Shown here: positions 23,031-36,012 of the stretch, piece after piece
How positions within the stretch are numbered: position 1 is the stretch's first letter
Layout of the letters: every line of letters starts with the position of its first letter
Position numbers and translations under genes: made by a program
Notes under the pieces: generated by a model
What the model was told of the DNA's origin: nothing
Database searches by the model: none
Seen by the model: only the letters and a program-made list of their open reading frames with translations
From: Spinellus fusiger
Taxonomy: Eukaryota > Mucoromycota > Mucoromycetes > Mucorales > Phycomycetaceae
Direction: 5' to 3'
Assembly: GCA_025094145.1 (NCBI GenBank)
Contig: JALLLS010000018.1
Coordinates: forward strand, 124,001-188,000
DNA length: 64,000 nt

Positions 23031-23849
23031 GAATAAGCTATAAAAGAAAAGAAAAAGACCTCTATTTTATTTTTGAAGAATAAAATAGAATTTCATCTTT
23101 TGTCTAGTCACTTTATTACATAGGACTGAAGTATAAGATCTACTCCAATGGCTAGTCTACGAACCTTAATAGAAATGTGATCAAAAGTTGCTATATATGA
23201 GTCAACGGCATGTTGTCGTTGTTGGTACACAAAAGAAAGAGTGGTTACAGTAATGTCGGTAGTCATCTGATTGATGTTTTGACAATATTAACAGGTCTAA
23301 AACAGACAAAAGACTAATTTTCTGGCTTTCTTCGAATATTATCAATAGAATCGAGTAATGAAAGTTATTGGATATAGAAATGAGTTGTTTTTCAAAGAAG
23401 CACACATAACTTCAAGAGATTTACGGTGGGAAAACATTGAATTACATGAGAGAAAGATGATTGATTTAACTATTTCCAAATAATAAACTATATCCAGTTT
23501 GTTAGAGCTAAGGATTTTCAGACTATTGATAGGCCAACTCATATTGGCCTATTGTACTGTCTTCTATTAGTACTATTCAAATATTCATTGTTATTTAGAT
23601 TGATAGACTCACTCCATGTTTAAAATACACATTCGTGGCGATGAATAACTTTTATTAGCATTGGCAGGTAGAAAGAGACGAACACAATTTTATAAAGTAA
23701 TGAGACAAAATCAGTAAGCCTATTTTATATGTATATTCTTATTTTCACTTTCATTTTCATACTTTATCTTGATAGTTTTATAGCTTTGTGAGTTTATTAG
23801 ATAGAGACGTAATACCTTCAATAAAGAATAGAAGTGCTGATAGTTTAAA
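23031..23849. other. intergenic DNA without recognisable gene
   Basis: AT-rich; the antisense open frames at 23202-23542 overlap one another and show no family motif. Confidence 0.4.
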
Positions 23850-24070
23850 AATAAGTTTTATTTCAAGGTCAATTGCTAACTACTATTCATCTTTGGAATT
23901 TATCACAGACTAACATCTCTGCCCCATATTAGAAACAAGCACATTGAAATAGGCGAGATGGATCGGTCAAGATGGAGTTCATGTTTAGCACCTGGCACAG
24001 GATAGCTGGGCTAGTCTCAATGTCAACATCTTTTCAATACATATCAGTTATTCTAAAGAATAAATTCACA
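23850..24070 (-). repeat. Tc1 element relic (family of 30910-31980)
   Basis: AAGTTTTATTTCAAGGTCAA, GCTAACTACTATT and ACATCTC(T/C)GCCC(C/T)AT line up with the 3' part of the elements at 9640-9720 and 31060-31145. The fragment is short and strongly diverged. Confidence 0.55.
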
Positions 24071-24561
24071 GTGTTGGATATCACAGGAATTTTAGAAATA
24101 ATAAATAGAAAAAACCAGTTTTATGATAAGAGAAGAAATAGTGTATGTTATTGATTGATTTATGGTATAAAAATAGTGGAGAATTTAAATAAATAAATAT
24201 AAAAATAAAATAAAAATAAAAAAGACAGGCCTCTTTTGTTTTTTCACTTTTTATCCTAGAAATCCCTAAATATGTAGTGATTTCAACTGAGAGTTAGTTT
24301 TTCAGTATAACATATGGTTAACATAGCACAACTCTTTCATACAACTGTTGTGACTTGTCTGTTGCACAGATGAATAATTGAGTCAGTATCAAAGTTGACA
24401 TTTCTTTTTTTTATTCTTTTTTTTTTATAATAACGTGTTTCTAGCTCTGAGTTTATTTGGTGACGATTTTTATAAGGAAAAGATCATTTTCTGTGAATTA
24501 TCTATAAATACAAATCTTTAGTCACAGACCTTGATAAAAAGTTTATATAAAAATATTTCTT
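24071..24561. other. promoter-side intergenic DNA of the KMO gene
   Basis: AT-rich with poly-A/T runs. A TATA-like CTATAAATAC at 24502-24511 lies about 50 nt before the KMO start codon. Confidence 0.45.
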
Positions 24562-26280
<1,719 letters not shown>

Positions 26281-26299
26281 ACCATACTAATAAACTATA

Positions 26300-28870
26300 C
26301 TATAGTACTGTTTGATAATTATGTAGAGCAAGTGTGTCTTGTAGTCTTTTCCATGTTACAATTCTTTGTCCAAATGAGCCCAACTCCCATACTCGTGCTC
26401 TACGTGGCCATCCAATATGAGCAGCACCATAACCACCTACACCCATTCCACCACTATAACATAGTTGAATGCCTTGCTGTTGAAGGCAATAGTCATTCAC
26501 ATGGTCACTTCCACTAATGATGTGAGCTGTTAAAACTCTTATAAAAAACATTACCATGATGTTGCTTTGATATCTCCAGCTACATCCACAAGAATAAATG
26601 AGCTGCTGGTGTTATAAAAATGACTTACCTTTGATAATAGTATCCAGTACAGAGAAGGTCTTATTCTTTTTTGGACTTGAGACAACTTCACGTTGATCTC
26701 CCAAGTGCGGTAATGAATGATCTTCCACACCATGGTATTCCCTATATAAGAATAAACAAATAGTGATTCTTTAGTACTGTTATAAACACACCGTCTCTTA
26801 CTGCAAATAATAATAATAATAATAATAACAATGGAAAAAAGTAGTTACCATATAGGAGCATGGAAAAAGGCAATAGCATTTGGCTTTTGTGTCTTGTTGA
26901 TACCAAGAAACTCTGCTGAAGTAGTTTGTGACCAGTCAAGTTGCTCTTTCTGAATATAATTTGTCTTTGTACCATCGTCTTTGGAACGTGTGTCCAAGAA
27001 ATAAAGCGTAAAAGTATGATCCCTTTTTTAAAAAATAAATAAAATAAAATAAAATAAAAATAAGACATCATAATAGTTATTACATAATATTCATTATCCA
27101 GAGCAAGCCTTACATAAAAGTGGTATTCGAATGGATTTTAATTGCAAAATTAATAATCCCAGGCACATGGAGAGGACTTTTCTTGTTTCTATTATATGGT
27201 ATTCTCTCCATCACCTCAAAGAGTTCTTCACGAGTAAGATCCCCTTTATCATCATGATTACCAAAGAGAGCTACCTATAGAAATATAAAGCAATGAGACA
27301 GTATGCCATCGATCTGAAAATTACCCAAGGTACTTTGCGTTGAACAATAGGTTGAGTAAATTTAAAAGTTGCTGCTCTAGCATCAGTTACAGTCTCTAGA
27401 GAGATAACAATGATTAATAAATAGATAATAAAATCTACTATACTATATCATTACCATCTATATTATCACCACTAAAAACAACAAGATCCGGATTCTCTTT
27501 ATCCATGAGTTGTTCGATGGCCGCTAGTGTAGTGGCATCTCCTTTGCATTCAGTCTGTACATAAATAATTAGCTTTTAAACTTTCCATTTGTATTTACAT
27601 TTATAAGCATATCCTTGCATTCTCCCTCTTCATTTGTGAAATGTAAGTCTGCTAGTTGCAGAATCTTAAAAGTGCCATCTTCGCGAAATATCAAAGGTGT
27701 ACGTCTAGGAAGCTCTTGTATCGATGTATAATTTTTATTCACTTACTCTCTTCTTAATCAATACTACTTACGGGCATAACCACGTCGGATAAACAGGAAG
27801 GTAGGCTCACCAAATCCACCATCTCCATTGGAATTACTATTAAGATCCGTGTCTAGTCTTTCCCATCCAAAAGGTATGGTGGCATTTGGCCCATACTCAA
27901 TGGCCATGTCTTGAACAGCACTATGTATGTCTTCTTCTGTGGGAGAAGACTGTATTTTGTACCAAAGATGAATAGATGCACCACGGAAAGTAATATAGTT
28001 AAGGTCCAAGTCCACTTTTAAATAACCTTCAGGTTCTGTCTGATCATCCAGGACAAGAACAACACTTTAAATAACAGTATAAGACATACTGCTTGTATTA
28101 TTTTTCACTTACTCTGTTACGGGAGGTTGGCTCTTTTCTCGCTTATAAAATAAGTAGACATGCATGCCCACCACGACATCTTTATTACAGTCTCCTTCAA
28201 CACGCTCCCATCCCTAGTTGTGAGCTTTACTCAATATCAACATGGTAATATACCTCCATATAACAAAGCTTAGTGAAGCATGCCTTTGCAGTCAAGGCAG
28301 TGATAGGGTCTTTATAGCATGAATAATGAATAAAATAAGATATACTTGTCATGCTTAAAGAGATAATAAGCAGTTACCTTTGGGGCCATCCTGACTATAA
28401 AATAAATAGAGTGGTGTTCCACCTATGCCATGATTGAGGTTTATAGGCACTCTTTTATATTCAGCTGCCACGACAGGATGTTCGCCCTTTTTAACGACAA
28501 TCGAGGTTATGGGATTTGCTGATACTGACACGTCTTTTGTATAATAAAGCCAAATAGGGTTCTCATTACTGCCAGCGTCATTCTGATTCAGATCTACATC
28601 TAGACGTGTCCAATGAGGTAATGACGGTGGTGTTGATGTCATCAGGATTTGTATATCCGTAATAGGATTCTCTGTTGGATCTTCTTTGATATGAAGGTAG
28701 ACTGGACTGCGACCCGTGTCTTCGTTCAAATCAATTTCTATTCTTCTATAACCAGGATACCCAGGACATGTATATTCAAGTTCACATGTCACAAGCTTAA
28801 CTTCAGTAATGTAGCCTTTTACAACATTTGATAATGTCAAAAATACTATGAAAGCAGTAAACAATTGCAT
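26300..28870 (-). CDS. DCR2-like calcineurin-type metallophosphatase with N-terminal beta-prism repeats
   Basis: A secreted or vacuolar-type phosphoesterase. The ATG at 28870 starts a signal peptide (MQLFTAFIVFLTLSNVVKG). Exon 1 (28870-28378) then has three repeats of the pattern Y/W-x-R-(I/L/V)-(D/P)-(V/I)-(D/N)-L-N followed by YLHIKED, WLYYTKD or YLFYSQD, resembling MABP-type beta-prism repeats; two more follow downstream. The phosphatase half starts at about 27700: ILQLADLHF (D-x-H), DLVVFSGDNIDG, ALFGNHDDKG, FFHAPIW then EYHG, and finally ISGSDHVNDYC. In the family the last motif is G-H-D-H; here the first His is Ser. The exon junction just before it (26540-26580) could not be joined in frame, so the end may be mis-spliced in my model or mutated. 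Multiple short introns throughout. The start lies 45 bases from the end of the element at 28915. Confidence 0.8.
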
Positions 28871-28914
28871 TAATAAAGGATAAATGAGAAGAAAAGGGCA
28901 TACAAATATAAGAG

Positions 28915-30157
28915 TACACACCCAAAGATTTTTGGGATATATAAGGAAATATCCTGAGAATAAAATCGCAATATTTATTTGATTGGCTAATGTGTTTTGA
29001 AATGCTTCTTCGCTGTCTAAATGGGCTATTTCAAACTCTACTTGCCTGTTTTAGCAATAGCTATTGACTTTGCAATTAAATGCTATAGAATTGGCTGTAA
29101 AGACAAGAAATAGAACAAGAATCACCACAAAATTAAAACTCAGTCACTGCATTTATTGTTTAGCATAATGTGTTATCCATAAGCCCATAGTATTTGCAGT
29201 ATAGCACTACTTAAGAAAGATTTATTATAGAACACACACAGAATTAACTCAATCATTGTCCATAAAATAGAACCAAACTCACTTACATTGAAAACTGTAT
29301 AATCATTCATTGACTCAATATTCATAATCACTTCAACTAACTCATTGTAACTGGTATTAACAATAGTACTTAATGATAACAGAGTATTGTTTCTAATACT
29401 GTCCTTTAGGCTCAAGGCAAATAGAGTGTAAATTGTTTGACTTGTAAATTTGACGTGAATTTGACTTGTGAATTTTATGAGTGAGGGCTATAGTGTATGC
29501 CTCACCAGTATAAAGAGAGAAATTATTTGTTTTGATACTTCCCTCCTTTTGTTATTTCTTACACTGCACATACAACTTAACACCCAAGTACTAGTCAAGA
29601 TAAGCATAACTGAGCAAGGTAATGTGACATTATTAACAAAGAGAAACAATAGAAGGAGGTGATAGACACTACCAAAGACTATTCTAGTGATAAAAAAGTA
29701 ATTAGTGTCTTCATTTCAGCTTGATCTCATTTTATTCCACAAGACACTCATTGTATTGTTATTAGGCAAGTAAAGACTCTTCTCAAGTCAGTCTCAGGTG
29801 GTCTTTTATACTGTCTAGGGTCTCTAGGGTATATTCTCTAGTTTTATTTATCTCCCAAGGATAAAGCACAAAGCTTTTAGGGTATAGATTCTATTGCTAT
29901 GAGGGAATGCACTTGGGCAGTAGCTATAGCTATACTATAGTATTATCTATACTATTACAATAAACAATTTTATTTATAAACAATATATTTTACTGATAAT
30001 ACAATTTGATATTGAGGTATCCACAAAAGGAAATAATAATTTGGACATCCGCAGACCTTTTGATTTTAAACACAGTTCCATAAAAAGCAAAATATTTTTG
30101 GACGTAAAGGGATGATTGTGTCACTGATTAAAGGCCAGAAAAATCTCCTGGTGTGTA
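28915..30157 (-). mobile_element. TACACACC-TIR element
   Basis: The left end is TACACACCCAAAGATTTTTG followed by GGATATATAAGG, the right end (inverted) TACACACCAGGAGATTTTTC. Its right 600 bases are nearly identical, inverted, to the left arm of 7298-9350, and 29173-29415 matches 46927-47133. No nuclease or transposase is present. Both ends are intact, so it is a complete non-autonomous member of about 1.24 kb. Confidence 0.72.
29173..29415 (-). CDS. short conserved frame inside TACACACC element, function unknown
   Basis: The frame SLKDSIRNNTLLSLSTIVNT followed by NVSEFGSILWTM is also open at 46927-47133, with several amino-acid changes. The nominal start is not ATG. I do not recognise the family; it may be a relic exon of the element's gene. 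Confidence 0.25.
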   Translation of the reverse strand: MSLKDSIRNNTLLSLSTIVNTSYNELVEVIMNIESMNDYTVFNVSEFGSILWTMIELILCVFYNKSFLSSAILQILWAYG

Positions 30158-30907
30158 GACATTATAATGTCTCTTGACATGACACACTATATCACTTTTT
30201 AGATAGTTTAATTGTGGCAAAGGCCTCCATCAGTTAGTTAATCGAGATTCCGTTGATCGCTAGGGAAGGAGAAAGAATGATAAACCAGAAGGCTTGGACC
30301 TTTTCTTGGTTCTAATTGTATCATTTGTGTCATGCTATCTTTTGTTGTATCTACAAAAGCCCTCTAGACAGATGTCAATTTCCCTTGGAGACAACAGACT
30401 GTGTCCAGAGTATAATGTAGCAGCGAGATTAAGATTCCAAAGCTTCAATGTCTTGTCTTTTATATAATGTTGGTTTGAACACCTTTGATTTTAAATTGAT
30501 GATGTGGCCCCAAAGATCAAACTTTTAGCCCGTATAGCTATTGTTTTTTTTAAGATGTGGTAGTTAAGTATCTTGGTGTCTATCGTAATGTGAAAATCGA
30601 TGAGGCTTTTAAGAAGTGGGAATCAATTGAAAGATTTTTTTCTATTCTCTTCTCATAGTTGGACCAACCTAGCAAATGAGTACATGTGTTTGGTTGGATT
30701 GGCTTACATCATAATAGATGGAGTGTTTTATTTTTATTTTATTTTATATACCAAATCCGTAGCTAGGAAGATATCAAGCTAGTAGATCTTGCACTTGGCC
30801 AATGGCTTTTCTTTATTTTTCAAGAAATCTATGGGTGCATTGGGAACACTTTTTGTTGAGATATCGAGTTTGATTTGCATATCTACATCCAACATTTAAT
30901 CTGATAA
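30158..30907 (-). mobile_element. Fanzor-like element, copy B (internally deleted)
   Basis: Reverse complement of parts of element A: 30907-30470 matches 17735-18140 (N-terminal and middle coding, ending near TTTAAAATCAAAGGTGTTCA), then a jump to the sequence after 19115, including the RuvC-III region and the 3' conserved block. The deletion removes the RuvC-I and RuvC-II regions. The left side is cut by the Tc1 insertion at 30910. The right end is the palindrome AGACATTATAATGTCT, directly abutting the TACACACC element. Confidence 0.7.
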
Positions 30908-30909
30908 TA

Positions 30910-31980
30910 AAGTGACCCGACAAAAGTAATGGAATTTTTCAAATTCAGATTTCCTTTTTTTTTAGATATATACTTTTCTTAATAGGGCTATATCTTCATG
31001 AATTCATTAGATAGAAACATAAAACTTTCAATATATAAAGATAGTGGTGTTTATAATGAATAAAAGTGGTTTTATTGCAAGGTTGCTTAGTAACTACTGT
31101 TATTATTTGATATCTATCACTAAATGACATCTCCGCCCTATGCTGGTAATAAGGGTGTCTATTGCCTTTGATATTTTACCTTACTCTAGTACCAAAACAG
31201 CTTCTAACTTCTGTTTGGTGGTATTCACACTTCTTTCCTTCCTAATGGTCTTCTTGAGGTGGGCCCACAGATGCTCAATTAGATTGAGATTGAGACTTTG
31301 AGAGGGCCAGTAAGGAAGAGTTTCCACACTCATTACTTTCTTCCATTCACACTCTGGTGCCTCTGTCATAGCTCATCAGCTCCACTTTAAACTCATCGGA
31401 CCAGACAACTTTCTGCCACTGCTCACAGGCCCACTAGAGCCTTTCCTTCCCATATTTCTTGGTGAGAAGAGGCTTCACCACTGGAATGAAAGAGTGGAGA
31501 CACATTTCATCAAGGTACCTCTTCAGAGTCTTTTCTGATACCTTGATGGCCATGTCTGTCATGCTGGCCTACTTGGTCTGATGGGAGTCGCTCACAATTA
31601 TTTTTATTAACCATCTGAGGGCTCTAGCGTCCAAATTTCTCTTGCATCCACCCCTGGACGAAGGTATCACCAAGCCTGTCTTCTTAAAGTGCTTCAAGAT
31701 ATTCCATACAGTGGTAGTAGGCACGTTGAACATTTGAGATGTTTCGATCTAAGTAGATTTCAGGTTCAGCACCTCATGCAAGATAGCTGAACAAGTTTCA
31801 AAGCTAGTCTATTTCCCATACATCTCGGGGGTCTTGGTGAAGATGTTCTCAGTATTGAATAAGTGAGACATTATAAGAAAAGAAGTGTTATGAAAAAAGA
31901 AAGAAAGATAGTGTCTATTATCTTTGGTATAGAAATATCCCGGGATTTTATCAAATTCTATTACTTTTGTCGGGTCACTT
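30910..31980 (-). mobile_element. Tc1/mariner-type element, copy 2, complete ends, dead transposase
   Basis: Ends are perfect inverted repeats (AAGTGACCCGACAAAAGTAA, both ends) flanked by TA at 30908-30909 and 31981-31982, the target duplication of this superfamily; length 1071. On the minus strand a transposase trace starts MSHLFNTENIFTKTPEMYGK and has a helix-turn-helix-like region, VVWSDEF (first acidic block region) and SQSLNLNLIEHLWAHLKKT (third acidic block). Several in-frame stops and a frameshift make it inactive. It is inserted at the edge of Fanzor copy B. Confidence 0.85.
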
Positions 31981-32093
31981 TATTTGGAAAGAAAAAGAGA
32001 TTTATGCAAAAAAAAATAATGAAAAAAAAAGTATATTTTTAATGCGACATCATTTTGGCAAACACTGTACTTTATTCAAAAGACTAGATCATT

Positions 32094-33976
32094 CTAGCTT
32101 TTTGTCTTTTCTAACATGTCATCCATATCTCTTTTATAGGTTAATAAAATTTCAGTAAGAATACGTTTTAAATGTTTATGATTGCCGGCAATGGGTGGTG
32201 ATTCACTGTTTTTCAGTTGTTTTATATGATGATTTACCCAAATTATTATTGCCTCACATCGAAAAAGTTCAATATCCGGGTGAAAATTGGGTGAATAACA
32301 GATAAGCTTATCTTCTGTTTTATATCTGTACATATTTTCTTTTGTAGGCAACAATGCTTTACCACTCCATACATAACTTATAAATTTAGCTTGGAATTCA
32401 CAGAATTGAATTGTTATCTTATGAGTAGGAGTTCCCACAAAAGCAAGCGTAGGATCAGGAATTAGAAATGTCATAGAATAGGTTGAAGACAAATTGTCCA
32501 TCTGTTACTGGCTCTTCCAAACTTTCATGTCCATTCTGCTTGTATTCATCATGTGTCTCAACAGTGAGTTTCTCCAACGAGCTATAATCGCTTGTGAATC
32601 CAGTACAGAATATCACCTTGTCAATGTTACTGAGAACTGTTCCATCTGAAAATGTGATTGAGCCATCCACCTCACCGTTGATATTTGAGAAGCTTTTCAC
32701 CATGGGTAAGATGGTTGTTGTTTTTGGTATACCCGAGCGAAAAACTCTAATAACAATACTCTGATGGATATGAGGGCCTCGATAAGACATATACACATTC
32801 TTGGCAATTCCATCAAGATATTTAGTAGTATCAATAGCTGATACACCTCCTCCTACAATAAGCACATTATACAGCAAAGTATTAGATAATTAACTTGATT
32901 TAGTATTCTCAATTAGATAGTCTTAATCAATAATTACCAAATCTTTGTATGTTTCAGGGCGTCTGTACTGCTTTGAATGAATAGACTTATCAGGCCATTT
33001 AGTATCAAATTCCTTGAGAGAGTCAAAGTCGGGTACTTTTGGGTTCTGGTGGATTCCAGTTGCATAGACTACAGCATCAAAGCTTTCAGACCAGCGTTTT
33101 ATTTTAACTCTATCTCCATTGCGTTCTGATTTGCATAGCACCAATTTCCATATATCTGATTCATCACTGTCTTTGGTCTTGTAAACATGCTCGACATTGG
33201 TGCAAAATTCAATGAGTGAATCAATGTTCATGTCTTTGACATAATTATTATAGTATTGTTGCAGCTCATAATGCATCATATATCCTTGTTTGCTACTTTT
33301 ATCGTGGTATCCATAATAGTGATTCATACTGTATGGAGATGTGGTAAACAATGCCTTATAACAAGCTGATGGTGGGTGTCTCTCAAGCAGTGATCTTTCG
33401 ACTTCTTCTTCTTGAAGTTCATTGACTTGAGATACTTTGCTTGGTCCTGGAGCAAGAGACCTAGTTGGCATTTCTGGCTTGAGAGAAGGAGTCTCTGAGA
33501 AAGCCCTAAGATATTGATTAAAATGAGTAACTATTGATGACACTAAACATGCATAGATATGTTACCAAACACCACCAACACGATCATTTCTGTCAAATGC
33601 TCTGACCTCCAAGCCCTGTTCTTTAAGAGCATTGATACTGGCTAACTAAAAATAAATGTGTTAAATAGTCACCAATCATGATCTTTCACCGGAAGAAGTA
33701 GTAGGATCAACTTACACCAGATGGACCTGTTCCAATAACAGCTACACGACGGATAGTCTTCTTGAACTTGTAGGGATTCTCCAGAGCTTTTATGGACATA
33801 TCAAGTGCAGTCTGAGCCACTTCTTCAATAGAAAGAGTTGGAACAGATGGTACAGGGTAATGTGGATTTACAGGTGCTTCAGGTTTAGATTTATTAGCTT
33901 CTTCAATAGCTAAGGCATCTATGGCATCTTGAGGATTGATTTGGTGGCAGGGACATATAGCTTCCATATTTGACAT
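32094..33976 (-). pseudogene. flavin-containing monooxygenase, copy 2, decaying
   Basis: Same exon layout as copy 1 and nearly identical to copy 3 (49174-51071, inverted). Start is the ATG at 33976 (MSNMEAICPCHQ). Exon 1 ends VIGTGPSG, exon 3 contains VVYATGIHQNPKVPDFDS, exon 4 NVLIVGGGVSAIDTTKYL and VIFCTGFTSDY. Lesions: the exon 4 acceptor reads TGTAT instead of TGTAG; a 2-base loss near 32475 compared with copy 1 shifts the frame before LIPDPTLAFVGTP; and 12 bases (four codons after EEEVE) are missing against copy 3. The C-terminus then continues in the shifted frame to a stop at 32094. Probably not functional unless alternative splicing rescues it. Confidence 0.8.
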
Positions 33977-34025
33977 GGTATTCAAGTAATAGTATAAAGT
34001 GTAAGAAAATCAGTGTTGTTTTTAT

Positions 34026-34642
34026 AGTTCTATATTTTTATTTTTATTTTTATTGATTTGGTTTGATTACTTGATTTGATTACTTAGTTTGTAAGTTTTT
34101 CATTAAATGATTTCTTAAGATATTGTGTTAGTACTTTTTTTTTTAAAAAAAAAATACTAATGATGATTGAGTCTTCACAATAATAAACTGCTCTCATGGA
34201 CACTTATTTTTTATGCACCATAGAAAACATAAGTAAAATAATAAAGGTCTGTCACACCAGATTCTATTGTTACTTTAATCAGTTGAGATACTTTCTTGTA
34301 TAAACTTACACACTTATTCTATTTGTCCTTTTTTGATCATTAAAAGAAATTTCAGTCTTCTTTTCTTAATACTGAAAAATAATGAGGTATTTTTTTTATA
34401 TTAAGTACATAACCATCGTCACTGTTTAACGTTAAATCATATGTTGAATTAGTTTTTTAATACGATTTGGTACAAGGTCACTAAGAACATTGTTGTACAA
34501 ATGAACAGTATCACAGATACTGTTTAAGTAAACTCATGAACACATGAGGGGATTATTGATGATAAAACTATATGCTATGGAAATAGCACTTGGTGGCAGA
34601 ACTGAAGATAAGAATAATAGATCGAGGCTCTAGACTAAACTA
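34026..34642. other. intergenic DNA upstream of FMO copy 2
   Basis: AT-rich with TTTTTA/TTTTTATT repeats (34030-34055) and a poly-T/poly-A inverted stretch (34135-34155). No gene recognised. Confidence 0.45.
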
Positions 34643-36000
34643 CAGTGACTCGTGGAAATCTTACGTAGATTTTTCATTTTCCGATATACTTCTGTAATAG
34701 GAAATACTCATTCTTTGTCATAAAAACACACATTAAACACACAGTAGAGACTTCAAAATCAGATGAAGTATAAAGAAAGTCAATAGAATAATAAAAATAA
34801 TTTTATTGGGTAGAAACCATTAGTATTTGGTGTTTCCACCATTGGCCTCAATGACGGCCCTACATCTCCGATGCATGCTGGAAATGAGGGCGTCTGTGGT
34901 GTCCTTGGGGATTTTCTCCCATTCTTCCAACAGAAGCACCTCCAAATCCTGGAGAGTGCTTCTTGGGGTCATCCTCTTGCAGATAGCCCTGTCAAGCACC
35001 TCTCAAAGGTGCTCTATGGGGTTGAGATCGGGGCTCTGGGAAGGCCACCCCTCCATGGTGGCAATGGTCTCTTGTGCCTTCCACAACCTGGACTCTCTGA
35101 TCTTGTGGCAGGTGGCGTTGTCCTCTTGAAGAACATAATCCACCTCTGGATTTAGTGCCTTGAGTCGGGCCAGCTCAGGGCAGTATTCCTTCTTCAAGAT
35201 CTCAATGTATCTTGCAATATCAATACTGCCCTTCACAGGCGCCAATCTCCCGACACCTTCACCAGAGAAAGATCCCCACACCATTACGCTGCCACTTCCA
35301 AACTTCACAGTGGGCTTGAAGTTCTTCGGTAGCAGTCCTTCATTCACTTTTCGTACTACTCTGGTACGGTTGTTGGTGGTGACCAACTGGTATCTGGACT
35401 CATCGGACCAGATGACCGTCTTCCAGTCGTCCTCGGTCCAGTGGAGGTGGGCCTTAGCCTAATCAAGCTTCAGCTTCTTGTGCTTGATGCTGAGAAGGTT
35501 TCTTGACCACCCTGGAAGAAAGCAGGCCAATATTCTTCGTCTTTCTAAAAGTGCTCATGGACACTTTGGTGGTCATCTGGCTGCGAAGCTGATTCATTGT
35601 CTGGAATGAATCTCTTGCCACTTCGCGGGCAACTTCTCTCTCGTCCCTCTCTGTCAGAATGGGCTTGCGCCCAGTGCTCTTCTTGGCCTTGAAGCAGCTA
35701 GTTTCTTTATATCTCTTTACGATAAAGGAAACCGACTGCGCACTGACTCCAAACCTAGCAGAAATGGCAGCCTGGCTGGTCCCATTTACGGTGGCCTCGT
35801 GAGCAATGAGGCATCGAGTGAAGTCATAGATATTCTTTTTTCTGTTTCCAAGAGGTCTCATGAGTTGTTTGGCGGTGTTAGATGTGGTAGACATTAGAGT
35901 AGAACAGCGATAAATAAAGAATGTTTAATATAAAAATAAAATTCAAGGGTAAAATTAGGGTCTGAATTTGAAACGTCCCTTGTTTTTTTTACCCCCACTG
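34643..36000 (-). mobile_element. Tc1-like element, family C
   Basis: The termini CAGTG/CACTG are flanked by TA at 34641-34642 and 36001-36002, giving about 1358 bases; the inverted repeats beyond five bases are weak. GC content is clearly higher than in the flanks, and the transposase is the best preserved in the window, so the insertion is probably younger than the other Tc1 families. Confidence 0.65.
34826..35894 (-). pseudogene. Tc1-type DDE transposase, family C, nearly intact
   Basis: Cut-and-paste transposase. Frame 35894-35463 begins MSTTSNTAKQLMRPLGNRKK and carries the paired helix-turn-helix part (EATVNGTSQAAISARFGVS, then SIVKRY-like, KSTGRKPILTERDEREVAR). Frame 35386-35003 has the catalytic part: VMVWGSFSGEGVG (after the first Asp region), YVLQEDNATCHK (second Asp) and WPSQSPDLNPIEHL (third acid). 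The two frames are separated by an in-frame stop near 35463 (TAATCAAGC context) and at least one shift near 35000, where the C-terminal part (SMHRRC-type end near 34880) continues in another frame. Few lesions compared with the other families. Confidence 0.8.
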
Positions 36001-36012
36001 TATTTTACTTTT

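Noticed and set aside
28871..28921. upstream start extending the phosphatase N-terminus
   Set aside because: The extra codons run into the terminal repeat of the adjacent transposon, and the ATG at 28870 starts a good signal peptide.
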